This document shows, piece after piece, positions 1-6,654 of a DNA stretch of 16,657 bases; positions within the stretch are counted from its first letter, which is position 1; the number at the start of each line of letters is the position of its first letter. The position numbers and the translations under genes are program-made. The DNA lies in contig CAKVAL010000038.1 of the NCBI GenBank assembly GCA_934725085.1, positions 1 to 16,657 of the forward strand. The letters are read 5' to 3'. This DNA comes from an uncultured Erysipelotrichaceae bacterium. GTDB taxonomy: Bacteria > Bacillota_I > Bacilli_A > Erysipelotrichales > Erysipelotrichaceae. The notes under the pieces were generated by a model, which saw only the letters and a program-made list of their open reading frames with translations, had not been told where the DNA came from and ran no database searches.

Positions 1-681
1 TTAGATAATGACGCTGTTAAGATGGCTCTTGAATTATCTAGGGAATTAAATATTTTGATTCTTGTGAGTTTCTATGAATTGAGTGGTAACTGTACTTATA
101 ATACTTTGGCTTATGTAGAAGATGGTAAGTTATTAGGAACTTATAGAAAGACGCATATTCCTGATGATCATTATTATCAAGAGAAGTTCTATTTCACTCC
201 TGGTAATACTGGTTTCAAGGTGTTTGATACTAAGTATGGAAGGATTGGTGCTGGTATTTGTTGGGATCAGTGGTTTCCTGAGACTGCAAGGTGTTTAGCT
301 TTAAATGGTGCTGAATTGATTTTCTTTCCAACAGCTATAGGCTCAGAGCCTATCTTAAATGTTGATAGTTCTTCTCATTGGCAAAGGGTGATGATGGGAC
401 ACGCTGCCGCTAATATCGTTCCTGTTATTGCGGCTAATAGAATTGGTTTAGAAACTGTTGAGCCTTGTATAGAGAATGGTAATCAGTCTTCTTCTTTAAA
501 TTTCTATGGTTCTTCTTTCATGACTGATGAAAGAGGAGAGATAGTAACAAGTGCTTCAAGGGATAAGGAAGAGATTCTATATCATGAATATGACTTGGAT
601 AAGATTAGGGAAGATCGCTTAGCTTGGGGTTTATTCAGAGATAGAAGACCAGATACTTATAGAATAATGGTTGACCTTTAA
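1..681 (+). CDS. aguB: N-carbamoylputrescine amidase, C-terminal part (5' end outside window)
   Basis: Hydrolyses N-carbamoylputrescine to putrescine, CO2 and ammonia, the last step of the agmatine route to putrescine; cytosolic nitrilase (carbon-nitrogen hydrolase) family. The frame is open to base 1, so the ATG at 22 is internal; 226 residues are visible of about 290 usual. The catalytic Cys is in GICWDQWFPE (visible residue 87) and the catalytic Lys in YRKTHIPD (visible residue 50). The first catalytic Glu should lie in the missing N-terminus. AguB-typical segments follow: FFPTAIGSEP, HWQRVMMGHAAAN, FYGSSF and the C-terminal WGLFRDRRPDTY. Their order and spacing fit this subfamily better than other nitrilases. 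The next gene is a polyamine-binding lipoprotein, which supports a polyamine role. The stop lies 3 nt before the left arm of a possible antiterminator hairpin. Confidence 0.95.
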   Translation, partial: LDNDAVKMALELSRELNILILVSFYELSGNCTYNTLAYVEDGKLLGTYRKTHIPDDHYYQEKFYFTPGNTGFKVFDTKYGRIGAGICWDQWFPETARCLALNGAELIFFPTAIGSEPILNVDSSSHWQRVMMGHAAANIVPVIAANRIGLETVEPCIENGNQSSSLNFYGSSFMTDERGEIVTSASRDKEEILYHEYDLDKIREDRLAWGLFRDRRPDTYRIMVDL

Positions 682-683
682 TA

Positions 684-738
684 TGTATTTATATACCTTA
701 TAAATCTCAATCGGTATTTAGACAGGTATATAAATACG
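684..738 (+). promoter_or_regulatory. Candidate antiterminator hairpin in the aguB-potD gap
   Basis: Bases 684-698 can pair with 724-738: 14 Watson-Crick pairs plus one G-U, no mismatch, with a 25-nt loop. The right arm takes bases 724-738 away from the terminator hairpin at 721-744, so the two structures cannot coexist. A shorter pairing, 714-720 with 731-737, is also possible and competes with the inner part of both. The left arm starts 3 nt after the aguB stop codon, within the footprint of a terminating ribosome. The pairing is read directly from the sequence; the regulatory role is inference, because long A/T arms can pair by chance. Confidence 0.45.
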
Positions 739-754
739 CCTGTCTTTTATTTTT
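721..754 (+). terminator. Intrinsic terminator (or attenuator) between aguB and potD-like gene
   Basis: GACAGG at 721-726 pairs with CCTGTC at 739-744. Two further inner pairs close a TAAA tetraloop after one wobble and one mismatch. A T-rich tail, TTTTATTTTT, fills 745-754. The ribosome-binding site of the next gene (GGAGGG, 755-760) follows directly, so termination here would silence the downstream gene unless readthrough or antitermination occurs. I see no convincing promoter between this terminator and the next start. Confidence 0.7.
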
Positions 755-767
755 GGAGGGTGTGTAA

Positions 768-1832
768 ATGAAAAAGATAGTTGTGGTGTTGTTTACTTTA
801 TTAATGTTTGTAGGTTGTTCAAAGTCTGATCCAGTTGAGAAGTATGGCAGTGATGTACTTAATGTTTTCAACTGGGGTGAGTATATTGGTGAGGATGTTA
901 TCGCTAATTTTGAAGAAGAATATGGAGTAAAGGTAAATTATTCTTTATTCGATTCTAATGAGATCATGTATACAAAGTTGTTAAGTGGTAATAATTATGA
1001 TGTGATTGTGCCTAGTGATTATATGATTGAAAGGCTGATGAAGGAGGATTTGATTCAACCATTAGATTATTCTTATATGACAAATCTTGATGATTTAAAT
1101 CCTGAAGTATTGGCTTTAAGAGATGAGTATGATCCAGATGGTGTTTATTCAATTCCTTATTTCTGGGGTTCAGTAGGACTAGTCTACAATAAGAATAATG
1201 TGGATGTTAATAAGCTAGATGAATTAGGTTGGAATATTTTAAAGGATATTGAATATTCTAATAAGATTTTTATGTATGATTCAGAAAGAGATTCTTTCAT
1301 GGTTGCCCTAAAGGCTTTAGGGTATTCAATGAATACTGAGAATATGGATGAGATTAACAAGGCTTATGATTGGCTTTGTGAACTACATGATACGATGAGT
1401 CCTGCTTATGTGACTGATGAAGTGACTGATGCGATGATTAATAATGAGAAGGATATTGCGGTTGTTTATAGTGGTGATGCAGCTTATATTATTTCTCAAA
1501 ATAATGATATGGCTTATTATGTACCGAAAGAGGGCACTAATGTTTGGAGTGATGGTTTTGTGATTCCAACTAACGCGAAGAATCCTAAATTAGCTAATGA
1601 ATTCATTAACTATATGATGAGCTATGATGCGGCTATGGATAGTTCTATTGAAGTTGGTTATACTTCAGCTAATAAGAAAGTAGTAGAAGAACTATCTTCA
1701 GATGGTGAAGTATATAGTAATAATGATGCCTATATCTTTGATGTTTCTAATCCTAAGAATGAAGTATTTAAGCATAATGATACTTTAAAGAAAGTATTGT
1801 CTGATATGTGGGTACGCATTAAAGTAAGATAA
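768..1832 (+). CDS. potD: PotD-like spermidine/putrescine-binding lipoprotein
   Basis: Extracellular substrate-binding protein of a polyamine ABC importer, lipid-anchored to the membrane. It is 354 aa, normal for PotD/PotF. The N-terminus is a lipoprotein signal with lipobox FVGC, Cys17 being the predicted lipidated residue. Family segments are FNWGEYIGEDVI near residue 34, YDVIVPSDYMI, IPYFWGSVGLVYN and VWSDGFVIPTNAKN. In the last, W260 and D262 line up with the Trp-x-Asp pair that contacts polyamine in E. coli PotD. The start is supported by GGAGGG 7 nt upstream. No PotA ATPase or PotB/PotC permease lies downstream, so these must lie upstream of the window or elsewhere. Adjacency to aguB supports a polyamine ligand; which polyamine is not decided by sequence. 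Confidence 0.9.
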   Translation: MKKIVVVLFTLLMFVGCSKSDPVEKYGSDVLNVFNWGEYIGEDVIANFEEEYGVKVNYSLFDSNEIMYTKLLSGNNYDVIVPSDYMIERLMKEDLIQPLDYSYMTNLDDLNPEVLALRDEYDPDGVYSIPYFWGSVGLVYNKNNVDVNKLDELGWNILKDIEYSNKIFMYDSERDSFMVALKALGYSMNTENMDEINKAYDWLCELHDTMSPAYVTDEVTDAMINNEKDIAVVYSGDAAYIISQNNDMAYYVPKEGTNVWSDGFVIPTNAKNPKLANEFINYMMSYDAAMDSSIEVGYTSANKKVVEELSSDGEVYSNNDAYIFDVSNPKNEVFKHNDTLKKVLSDMWVRIKVR

Positions 1833-1841
1833 TTCAGTTTG

Positions 1842-1871
1842 TCGGTCATAAATGAATATGGCCGATTTTTT
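1842..1871 (+). terminator. Intrinsic terminator after potD-like gene
   Basis: A 9-bp stem (1842-1850 with 1857-1865, one G-U pair) encloses a 6-nt loop and is followed by a T tract at 1866-1871. It starts 10 nt after the potD-like stop and closes the aguB-potD unit. Confidence 0.85.
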
Positions 1872-1880
1872 ATTGAAAAA

Positions 1881-1949
1881 AACAGTAAACAACAGTAAAG
1901 AACAGTAAACAACAGTAAAAGTATTTCAAAACAGTAAACAACAGTAAAA
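1881..1949 (+). repeat. Six copies of a 10-bp AACAGTAAAC-type direct repeat
   Basis: AACAGTAAA followed by C, G or A occurs at 1881, 1891, 1901, 1911, 1930 and 1940. The first four are head to tail, then 9 bp of spacer, then two more. The last two copies plus the following TATTT also form a higher-order repeat with period 29 (1901-1926 and 1930-1955). The array lies between the potD terminator and the 3' end of a minus-strand small gene. It could be a slippage-prone simple repeat or a set of protein-binding sites; the sequence does not decide. Confidence 0.9.
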
Positions 1950-1978
1950 ATATTTGTACCAAATTGATTGTAAATATT
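1949..1978 (-). terminator. Weak A/T-rich hairpin at the 3' end of the small minus-strand genes
   Basis: Bases 1949-1958 can pair with 1969-1978 (seven A/T pairs, two wobbles, one further pair; 10-nt loop). Read on the minus strand, the stem begins within the stop codon of the 59-aa gene and is followed by a T run. It is low in GC, so termination would be weak. Confidence 0.3.
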
Positions 1979-2156
1979 ATTTGTTGTGTTTTTTGTCAAT
2001 TGGATCTAATAAGATACCAATAGATGTTCCAAATAATAGACCTATGCCAATATCATCCATTAGGATTCCAAATAGTAATCCTAGAGAAATACCGGTTACT
2101 AGGTTGATACAGTCTATATCGGTATTGTTTTTAAGATAATCAATAAATTTCTTCAT
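1977..2156 (-). CDS. Small glycine-zipper-like membrane protein (59 aa)
   Basis: A 59-residue product starting MKKFIDYLKN. A charged/polar head of about 17 residues is followed by a hydrophobic Gly-rich stretch (roughly residues 19-50) with repeated GxxxG-like spacing (TGISLGLLFGIL, IGIGLLFGTSIGILL) broken by an Asp pair, then a basic tail. This fits short glycine-zipper proteins of Gram-positive bacteria that pass the membrane once or as a hairpin; no specific function is known to me. The frame can be extended to a TTG at 2174, but the ATG at 2156 gives a normal MKK start. There is no clear Shine-Dalgarno. The start lies inside the end of the upstream 57-aa gene, so translational coupling is likely. 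An ORF of similar length on the other strand over the same bases has no family features. Confidence 0.65.
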   Translation of the reverse strand: MKKFIDYLKNNTDIDCINLVTGISLGLLFGILMDDIGIGLLFGTSIGILLDPIDKKHNK

Positions 2157-2313
2157 AAATGCTTTTAAATACAAGAATTGCTTTATCGGAACTGGTGATT
2201 GATAAAGTTACTAGCTCCAATTTTTCTTTTAGCTGTTTGTTGCAAACTTCCTCGATAGTATCAGCCATATCTTTGACGATAGGCTCATAATCTATCACGA
2301 TAGTCTTGTACAT
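2140..2313 (-). CDS. Small hypothetical protein (57 aa)
   Basis: A 57-codon gene starting MYKTIVIDYE and ending with TGA. It has a near-perfect ribosome-binding site (AAAGGAGG, 6 nt before the ATG), which is the main reason to call it real. The predicted pattern is a strand (KTIVIDY), a long amphipathic charged helix (about residues 13-33), then two strands (LVTLSIT and KAILVFK). That order resembles short beta-alpha-beta-beta proteins such as DUF4177, but the match is too loose to assign. It has a single Cys and no signal peptide, so it is probably cytosolic. Its 3' end overlaps the start of the glycine-zipper gene by 17 bases, so the two form one unit. It is transcribed divergently from the prepilin gene. 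Confidence 0.65.
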   Translation of the reverse strand: MYKTIVIDYEPIVKDMADTIEEVCNKQLKEKLELVTLSITSSDKAILVFKSIYEEIY

Positions 2314-2346
2314 ATAGAACCTCCTTTATAGGCTTAGTTTATGAAT
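2314..2346 (-). promoter_or_regulatory. Leader of the small minus-strand pair, similar to that of the ATPase gene
   Basis: Read on the minus strand, this holds an AT-rich -10-like stretch (ATAAACT), then GCCTATA, then AAAGGAGG before the ATG at 2313. The same order with nearly the same bases precedes the ATPase gene at 6654 (ATAAAAT, GCCTATA, CAGGAGG, then CTATATG). No good -35 box is visible in either. Confidence 0.4.
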
Positions 2347-2467
2347 AAAATATTAAATTAATAGACTAACAATGGTAAAGAGTTGGTAAATAATGAATAT
2401 ATATTTATATTTAATGAAGATAATTGATAAATATATAACTTTTAATAATGAAAAATACAATGAAATG

Positions 2468-2481
2468 TATATAATTATTCA
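2468..2481 (+). promoter_or_regulatory. Promoter -10 box abutting the prepilin GTG start
   Basis: A consensus TATAAT at 2470-2475 (within TATATAAT) lies 6 nt before the GTG at 2482. The expected start of transcription, about 7 nt after the box, coincides with the start codon. No TTGACA-like box is seen 16-18 nt upstream, and no Shine-Dalgarno is present. The 168-bp divergent gap at 2314-2481 otherwise shows only AT-rich sequence. Confidence 0.45.
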
Positions 2482-3405
2482 GTGAAAAAACTTTTTAGAA
2501 GAGCCGCTAAAGTTAATAACCGCAAGGGTTTTACTCTTGCGGAGCTTTTAATTGTAGTTGCGATTATAGCTGTTTTAATTGTAGTTGCGATACCAATATT
2601 TGTTAATCAATTAGAAAAAAGTAGAGAGGCTAGTGATTTAGCCAATGTGCGTAGTGCCTATGCTGAAGTGATGACTTCGGTTATTGAAGGTGATATTAGT
2701 AAAACGGTTAGTGTTGAGCTAAGTCAAAGAGAGAGCGATTGGTTAAATGATCCTGTCACAATCGGAAGCATTACACACTATAAAAAAGATGGTGATACCG
2801 TTAATTGGAAGGGTGTTCCTGGTAATAAGGGCACTTGTGTAGTTTCTTATAATGAGGGTACTGGTATCTTATTTACATGGTTTGGTGCTAGTAATGTGGT
2901 TAAGCCAACTGTTAAATTTGATGAAGATATTCATGGGGCACTTGATGCAACAGGTTATCCACAAAATGTTACACCAACTAATTCTTTTAGAATTGATTCA
3001 ACTTGTCCTAATTCTACTATGCTTCAAGATGTTAAAAATCAGCTTGCTGATAACAGCTTACTAAACAATGGCTCTTGGGCTTTCTTGGGAGATATAAAAA
3101 CCTCTTCTTATAAATGTATGTATCTGTTTTGGACTTCTGTAGATATAAGTGACAAAGAAAATCAAACGGTGCCAATTATAGTTAGTAAAAAGGGCGGTGG
3201 TTATTATATATCGCAAGCCCTAGTACAAAAAAGAACCAATAAGGGTAAAGAATACATGGTTCTTGGCAATGAAATTATTAATTATAAGGGGTTTAATTCC
3301 TATACAACTGGTACTGAATATGGTTCTTTAGAAGATGCGTATGCTGCGTATGAAAAAGAAGTAAATAAAAATTATAAACAATATAAGGATACATTACCTG
3401 TATAG
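2482..3405 (+). CDS. Type IV prepilin-like protein (type II secretion / pseudopilin N-terminus)
   Basis: A 307-aa protein with a class III (prepilin) leader: a basic head MKKLFRRAAKVNNRKG, the cleavage site G16/F17, Glu at +5 of the mature protein (FTLAE), and an unbroken hydrophobic helix to about residue 39, then a charged amphipathic extension (NQLEKSREASDLANVRSAYAE). Family knowledge: a prepilin peptidase removes the leader and the helix packs into a fibre. The remaining about 230 residues are an unassigned globular domain with three Cys. The only usable start is GTG at 2482: an in-frame stop lies at 2461-2463 and no other start codon occurs before the cleavage site. No assembly ATPase, platform protein or prepilin peptidase is nearby. 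The 3' end overlaps the convergent rarA gene by 12 bp with no terminator between them. Confidence 0.85.
   Translation: MKKLFRRAAKVNNRKGFTLAELLIVVAIIAVLIVVAIPIFVNQLEKSREASDLANVRSAYAEVMTSVIEGDISKTVSVELSQRESDWLNDPVTIGSITHYKKDGDTVNWKGVPGNKGTCVVSYNEGTGILFTWFGASNVVKPTVKFDEDIHGALDATGYPQNVTPTNSFRIDSTCPNSTMLQDVKNQLADNSLLNNGSWAFLGDIKTSSYKCMYLFWTSVDISDKENQTVPIIVSKKGGGYYISQALVQKRTNKGKEYMVLGNEIINYKGFNSYTTGTEYGSLEDAYAAYEKEVNKNYKQYKDTLPV
2546..2591 (+). repeat. 19-bp perfect direct repeat in the prepilin helix
   Basis: The 19 bases at 2546-2564 recur exactly at 2573-2591, 27 bp (9 codons) apart. Both encode LIVVAI within the membrane/fibre-core helix. Recombination between the copies would remove nine codons in frame. 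Confidence 0.9.
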
Positions 3406-4653
3406 TTGTTTAAGATTATTAGTACGTTTAGTGCTCTTAAGCTGTTCATATACTTGTTTTAATTGTTGTTCATATCTATTAACGTTGAAGTCATTAATGA
3501 ATTCAACGTTTTTTATTTCATCAGGTAGATATTGAATTCTGTGGAAACAATCATAACGATCATATGAATACTTCTCATCATCTTGTAAACCAACTGGAGT
3601 TAGTCTTAAGTATTTAGGCATATCATAAGCTTTTGAATTAACTAAGGCTTGTGCCCTATGTACTGCATCAACACCAGTTCTAGATTTAGGAGATAGACAC
3701 AAATCAATTATTTGAATACCATAAGGGATGATGGCTTCAGGGAAGCCTACTGCTTCTGCCGCCTTACAAGCATCTAATGTTCTAGCTACAAGTTGAGGGT
3801 TAGCTAAGCCAATATCTTCGTATGCAATAACAACAAGTCTTCTTGAGATAGATGCTTCATCATTTGATTGAGCAAGTAGTGCTAAGTAGTATAATGCTCC
3901 ATTGACATCAGAACCTCTGATTGATTTTTGTAGGGCTGATAATAAATCATAATGGCCATCTTCTGAGGCAAAGGTTCTTTGGTTGGCAACTTTGCATTGT
4001 TCCTTAACATCTTCAACTTCTATCTTGTTATTTTGACAAATAAAAGAAGATAGTTCTAAAACATTAAGGGCAAATCTAATATCACCATTAGCTACTTCAG
4101 CAATCAAGCTTAGCGCATCATCAGAAATAGTACATGAATCATTTAATCCATCTTTATTAGAAATGGCTTTAAGTAGTGCTTGTTTAACATCGTCTCTAGA
4201 TAAGGCTTTAAGTTCAAATAAATGACATCTACTTCTAATAGCTGGATTAATTGAGTGATATGGATTAGCTGTTGTACAACCGATTAAGATAATATTTCCT
4301 TTTTCAACATGAGGTAATAATAGGTCTTGTTTATCTTTATTTAGACGATGAACTTCATCACATATTAAGATTAATTGTCCACTTAAATCAGCTTCTACAA
4401 ATATTGCGTCTAAGTCTTTTTTATTACCTGTTACTGCATTAAATCTTCTACATGGTTTGTGTAATTCTTTAGCAATCACTTCAGCAAGGGTAGTCTTACC
4501 AATGCCTGGAGGTCCAAAGAAAATAGATGAAAAGATGGTTCCTTTTTCAAGGCACTTACGAATGATTCCTTTTTCACCTACAAGGTGTTGTTGACCAATA
4601 ATATCATCCAATGATTCGGGCCTTAGGCGATATGCAAGAGGTTTGGTGTTCAT
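3394..4653 (-). CDS. rarA: Replication-associated recombination protein A (RarA/MgsA family AAA+ ATPase)
   Basis: A cytosolic AAA+ ATPase related to clamp loaders that acts at stalled replication forks; relatives are E. coli RarA, B. subtilis RarA and eukaryotic WRNIP1. It is 419 aa, the usual length for Gram-positive members. The N-terminus RPESLDDIIGQQHLVG is typical. Walker A is GPPGIGKTT (residues 47-55, K53), Walker B LILICDE (D99, E100), sensor 1 GCTTANP near 126-131, and the Arg-finger region AIRSRC near 138-143. The C-terminal oligomerisation part shows SPKSRTGVDAVHRAQ and LTPVGLQDDEKYSYDRY. Its ATG overlaps the stop of the upstream HAD gene by 4 bp (ATGA), so the two are translationally coupled. 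It is the last gene of the minus-strand cluster and runs into the convergent prepilin gene without a terminator in between. Confidence 0.95.
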   Translation of the reverse strand: MNTKPLAYRLRPESLDDIIGQQHLVGEKGIIRKCLEKGTIFSSIFFGPPGIGKTTLAEVIAKELHKPCRRFNAVTGNKKDLDAIFVEADLSGQLILICDEVHRLNKDKQDLLLPHVEKGNIILIGCTTANPYHSINPAIRSRCHLFELKALSRDDVKQALLKAISNKDGLNDSCTISDDALSLIAEVANGDIRFALNVLELSSFICQNNKIEVEDVKEQCKVANQRTFASEDGHYDLLSALQKSIRGSDVNGALYYLALLAQSNDEASISRRLVVIAYEDIGLANPQLVARTLDACKAAEAVGFPEAIIPYGIQIIDLCLSPKSRTGVDAVHRAQALVNSKAYDMPKYLRLTPVGLQDDEKYSYDRYDCFHRIQYLPDEIKNVEFINDFNVNRYEQQLKQVYEQLKSTKRTNNLKQLYR

Positions 4654-5300
4654 TTTAGTATTTCTATTCCTTCATCTAAGTCTTTTACTTGTTTATAACA
4701 TAAAGCTAATGTTTCTTCTTTTACATCTACTATATCTTTAATATATACCACTTTAATTCCAGCGTTATAACCTGATAAGATACCGTTGTTAGAGTCTTCA
4801 TAGATAATCATTTCATCTTTATCAAGATTATAGTGTTCATATACTTTTAAGTAAATGTCTGGTGCTGGTTTAGAGTTAATAATTTCATCGCCAAATACCA
4901 TATAGTCAAAGTAGTCAATGATACCTAAATTAGTAAGTACTTTTACTTGTTTCTCTTTATATGTCGATGTAGCAATAGCCATTTTAATATTATGTTCCTT
5001 ACAATAGTTAAGGATATTAAGGGCTCCTTTTTTAAGTTTAAGAGGTTCATTTTCAAGAATTTCACTTCTTATTTTTTCATAGTCTTTAATATACTTATCA
5101 TAATCAAAAGAATCATCTTGCGTGCTTTCAATTAATTTTCTTCCTGCAATTCTATTTTGGCCAATGATACCCATGATGGCTGACATAGGAATGTTATAGC
5201 CATTAACTTCCATGTTTTTAATGGCGGCTTTTACAAATACAACTTCGGAATCTACAAGGGTTCCATCTACATCAAAAATAACTAATTTAATCATACTCAT
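4650..5300 (-). CDS. HAD-family phosphatase, beta-phosphoglucomutase-like
   Basis: A 216-aa cytosolic phosphatase or phosphoglucomutase of HAD subfamily I with an alpha-helical C1 cap between the first two motifs. Motif I is FDVDGTLVDSE (nucleophile D10, acid/base D12), motif II IATSTY (near 110), motif III the Lys in SKPAPDIY, and motif IV IYEDSNNG. The substrate cannot be read from sequence; such enzymes are often broad phosphosugar or nucleotide phosphatases. A second ATG two codons on (MIKLV) is an equally good start; neither has a clear Shine-Dalgarno. It lies 10 nt after the ATPase stop and overlaps rarA by 4 bp, so it sits in the middle of a three-gene unit. A functional link with rarA is not evident. 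Confidence 0.9.
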   Translation of the reverse strand: MSMIKLVIFDVDGTLVDSEVVFVKAAIKNMEVNGYNIPMSAIMGIIGQNRIAGRKLIESTQDDSFDYDKYIKDYEKIRSEILENEPLKLKKGALNILNYCKEHNIKMAIATSTYKEKQVKVLTNLGIIDYFDYMVFGDEIINSKPAPDIYLKVYEHYNLDKDEMIIYEDSNNGILSGYNAGIKVVYIKDIVDVKEETLALCYKQVKDLDEGIEILK

Positions 5301-5310
5301 AATTATAAAC

Positions 5311-6654
5311 CTAGATTGTCATTGTTCCTTTCGCAAGGTCGTTTGCCATAAATGGTACGAAATAAAATGGAACAGTTAATAGCTTTTGAGTTTCGTTGTA
5401 GCCATAATTATTTCTTGATACTTTTATCGCAAACTCGAATTTGTTGTGGTCAGAGAATTTCTTAAGGGAATTAAGTGAGCCCTTATTCTTTTTAACATCA
5501 ATAGGATATAGCTTGTTGTTTGATTCAACGATGAATTCAAGTTCAGCTGAGTCCTTACCTTTCCAATAGAATAGACCATGCCCCTTAACTTTTAATTCGT
5601 TTGCGACAAAGTTTTCATAGAAAATACCTGATAGAACATTTTCTCTATCATTAGATAAGAAAGATGCAGCGTTGATATCACTTTGATAAGAGAACATACC
5701 TATATCATTTAAATATAATCTAAAGTAAGATTCGTTTTCTTGAATAAGTGGCATGGATACATGTTCCTTTAACTGGAAAGATTGGTTTATTATATGTGCC
5801 ATTGATAACCAATTAATTGCGGTATAGTAGTCACGTGTCTTACTGTTTTCTTTTAGAAGTCCAGGTGAGAAGTTTTTAGCTTCTTTGTTTAATTCTTTAT
5901 AGATGTTTTCAAATAACAATCTAGAACGAACAATTGATTCTCTGCTTGCTTGGTATAGTTCCATATCTGATAGATAGTTTTCATATAAGGTTTTAAGTAT
6001 TCTTTGAGAATCTAAAAGGCTACCACCATTTAAATAAACATCAACAACTTCAGGCATTCCTCCTACTAATAAATATTTATATACATAGTCTAGAGCCATT
6101 TCGTGTATCTTATTACTCAATGGTTTTTTATCGTTATAAGCATTTAATACCGCTTTATATAGATTGTGGTTGGCGTTTAAAAGAAATTCATCAAAAGACA
6201 TAGGGAAGATATTGATTTGATCTATCTTGCCTACTGGGAATAAGAATTGTTTATTAGAAACTTCTCTTTGAAGTTTTACACGTACCATAGATCCAGTAGC
6301 GATAACGGGTATTTCTCTATAGTTTTGACAGAAATATTTAAGGGAAGAAATGATATTTGGACATTCTTGAACTTCATCAAAGATTAATAGAGTATTTTCG
6401 TTTATATCAATATCTTTTTGTAGAGATATGAATTCAATAATCTTTTGAGCATTAGCTGTTTCGAAACAAAAGTCCCTGATTTCATCTTCGTATTTAAAAT
6501 CGATGTATAAATAATTGTCTGGGTAATACTGTTTAGCAAATAATTCTAGTATTAGATATGTTTTGCCTACCTGTCTAGCTCCCCATACAATTAATGGTTT
6601 TCTGAATTTATTATTGTTCCATTCAATTAGATCGTTCAAAGCAAGTCTATCCAT
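5311..6654 (-). CDS. AAA ATPase with C-terminal DUF4143 domain
   Basis: A 447-aa protein of the large AAA_14/DUF4143 family of bacterial and archaeal ATPases, whose biological role is largely unknown. Walker A is GARQVGKT (residues 25-32), Walker B LLIFDE (89-94) followed by VQECP, with a sensor-like IATGS near 118-122. The DUF4143 region covers about 225-390 and ends in a pattern reminiscent of PD-(D/E)xK nucleases (E347, E371/E373, then PIDVKK at 384-389); nuclease activity is not established for the family. The start has AGGAGGG 6 nt upstream. It is the first gene of the minus-strand unit with HAD and rarA. Just upstream lies the 33-bp tandem repeat, so its promoter is beside or within that array. 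Relatives often vary in presence between strains. Confidence 0.9.
   Translation of the reverse strand: MDRLALNDLIEWNNNKFRKPLIVWGARQVGKTYLILELFAKQYYPDNYLYIDFKYEDEIRDFCFETANAQKIIEFISLQKDIDINENTLLIFDEVQECPNIISSLKYFCQNYREIPVIATGSMVRVKLQREVSNKQFLFPVGKIDQINIFPMSFDEFLLNANHNLYKAVLNAYNDKKPLSNKIHEMALDYVYKYLLVGGMPEVVDVYLNGGSLLDSQRILKTLYENYLSDMELYQASRESIVRSRLLFENIYKELNKEAKNFSPGLLKENSKTRDYYTAINWLSMAHIINQSFQLKEHVSMPLIQENESYFRLYLNDIGMFSYQSDINAASFLSNDRENVLSGIFYENFVANELKVKGHGLFYWKGKDSAELEFIVESNNKLYPIDVKKNKGSLNSLKKFSDHNKFEFAIKVSRNNYGYNETQKLLTVPFYFVPFMANDLAKGTMTI

Noticed and set aside
1881..1949. CRISPR or plasmid iterons
   Set aside because: 10-bp units are too short for CRISPR, and no replication initiator gene is nearby.
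1730..1999. 89-codon minus-strand frame across the end of potD and the 10-bp repeat
   Set aside because: It crosses a strong terminator and the simple repeat, has no ribosome-binding site, and its hydrophobic run is just the repeat translated.
1954..2139. 61-codon plus-strand frame opposite the glycine-zipper gene
   Set aside because: No ribosome-binding site and no family features; the minus-strand frame has a regular membrane-protein pattern and sits behind a gene with a good site.
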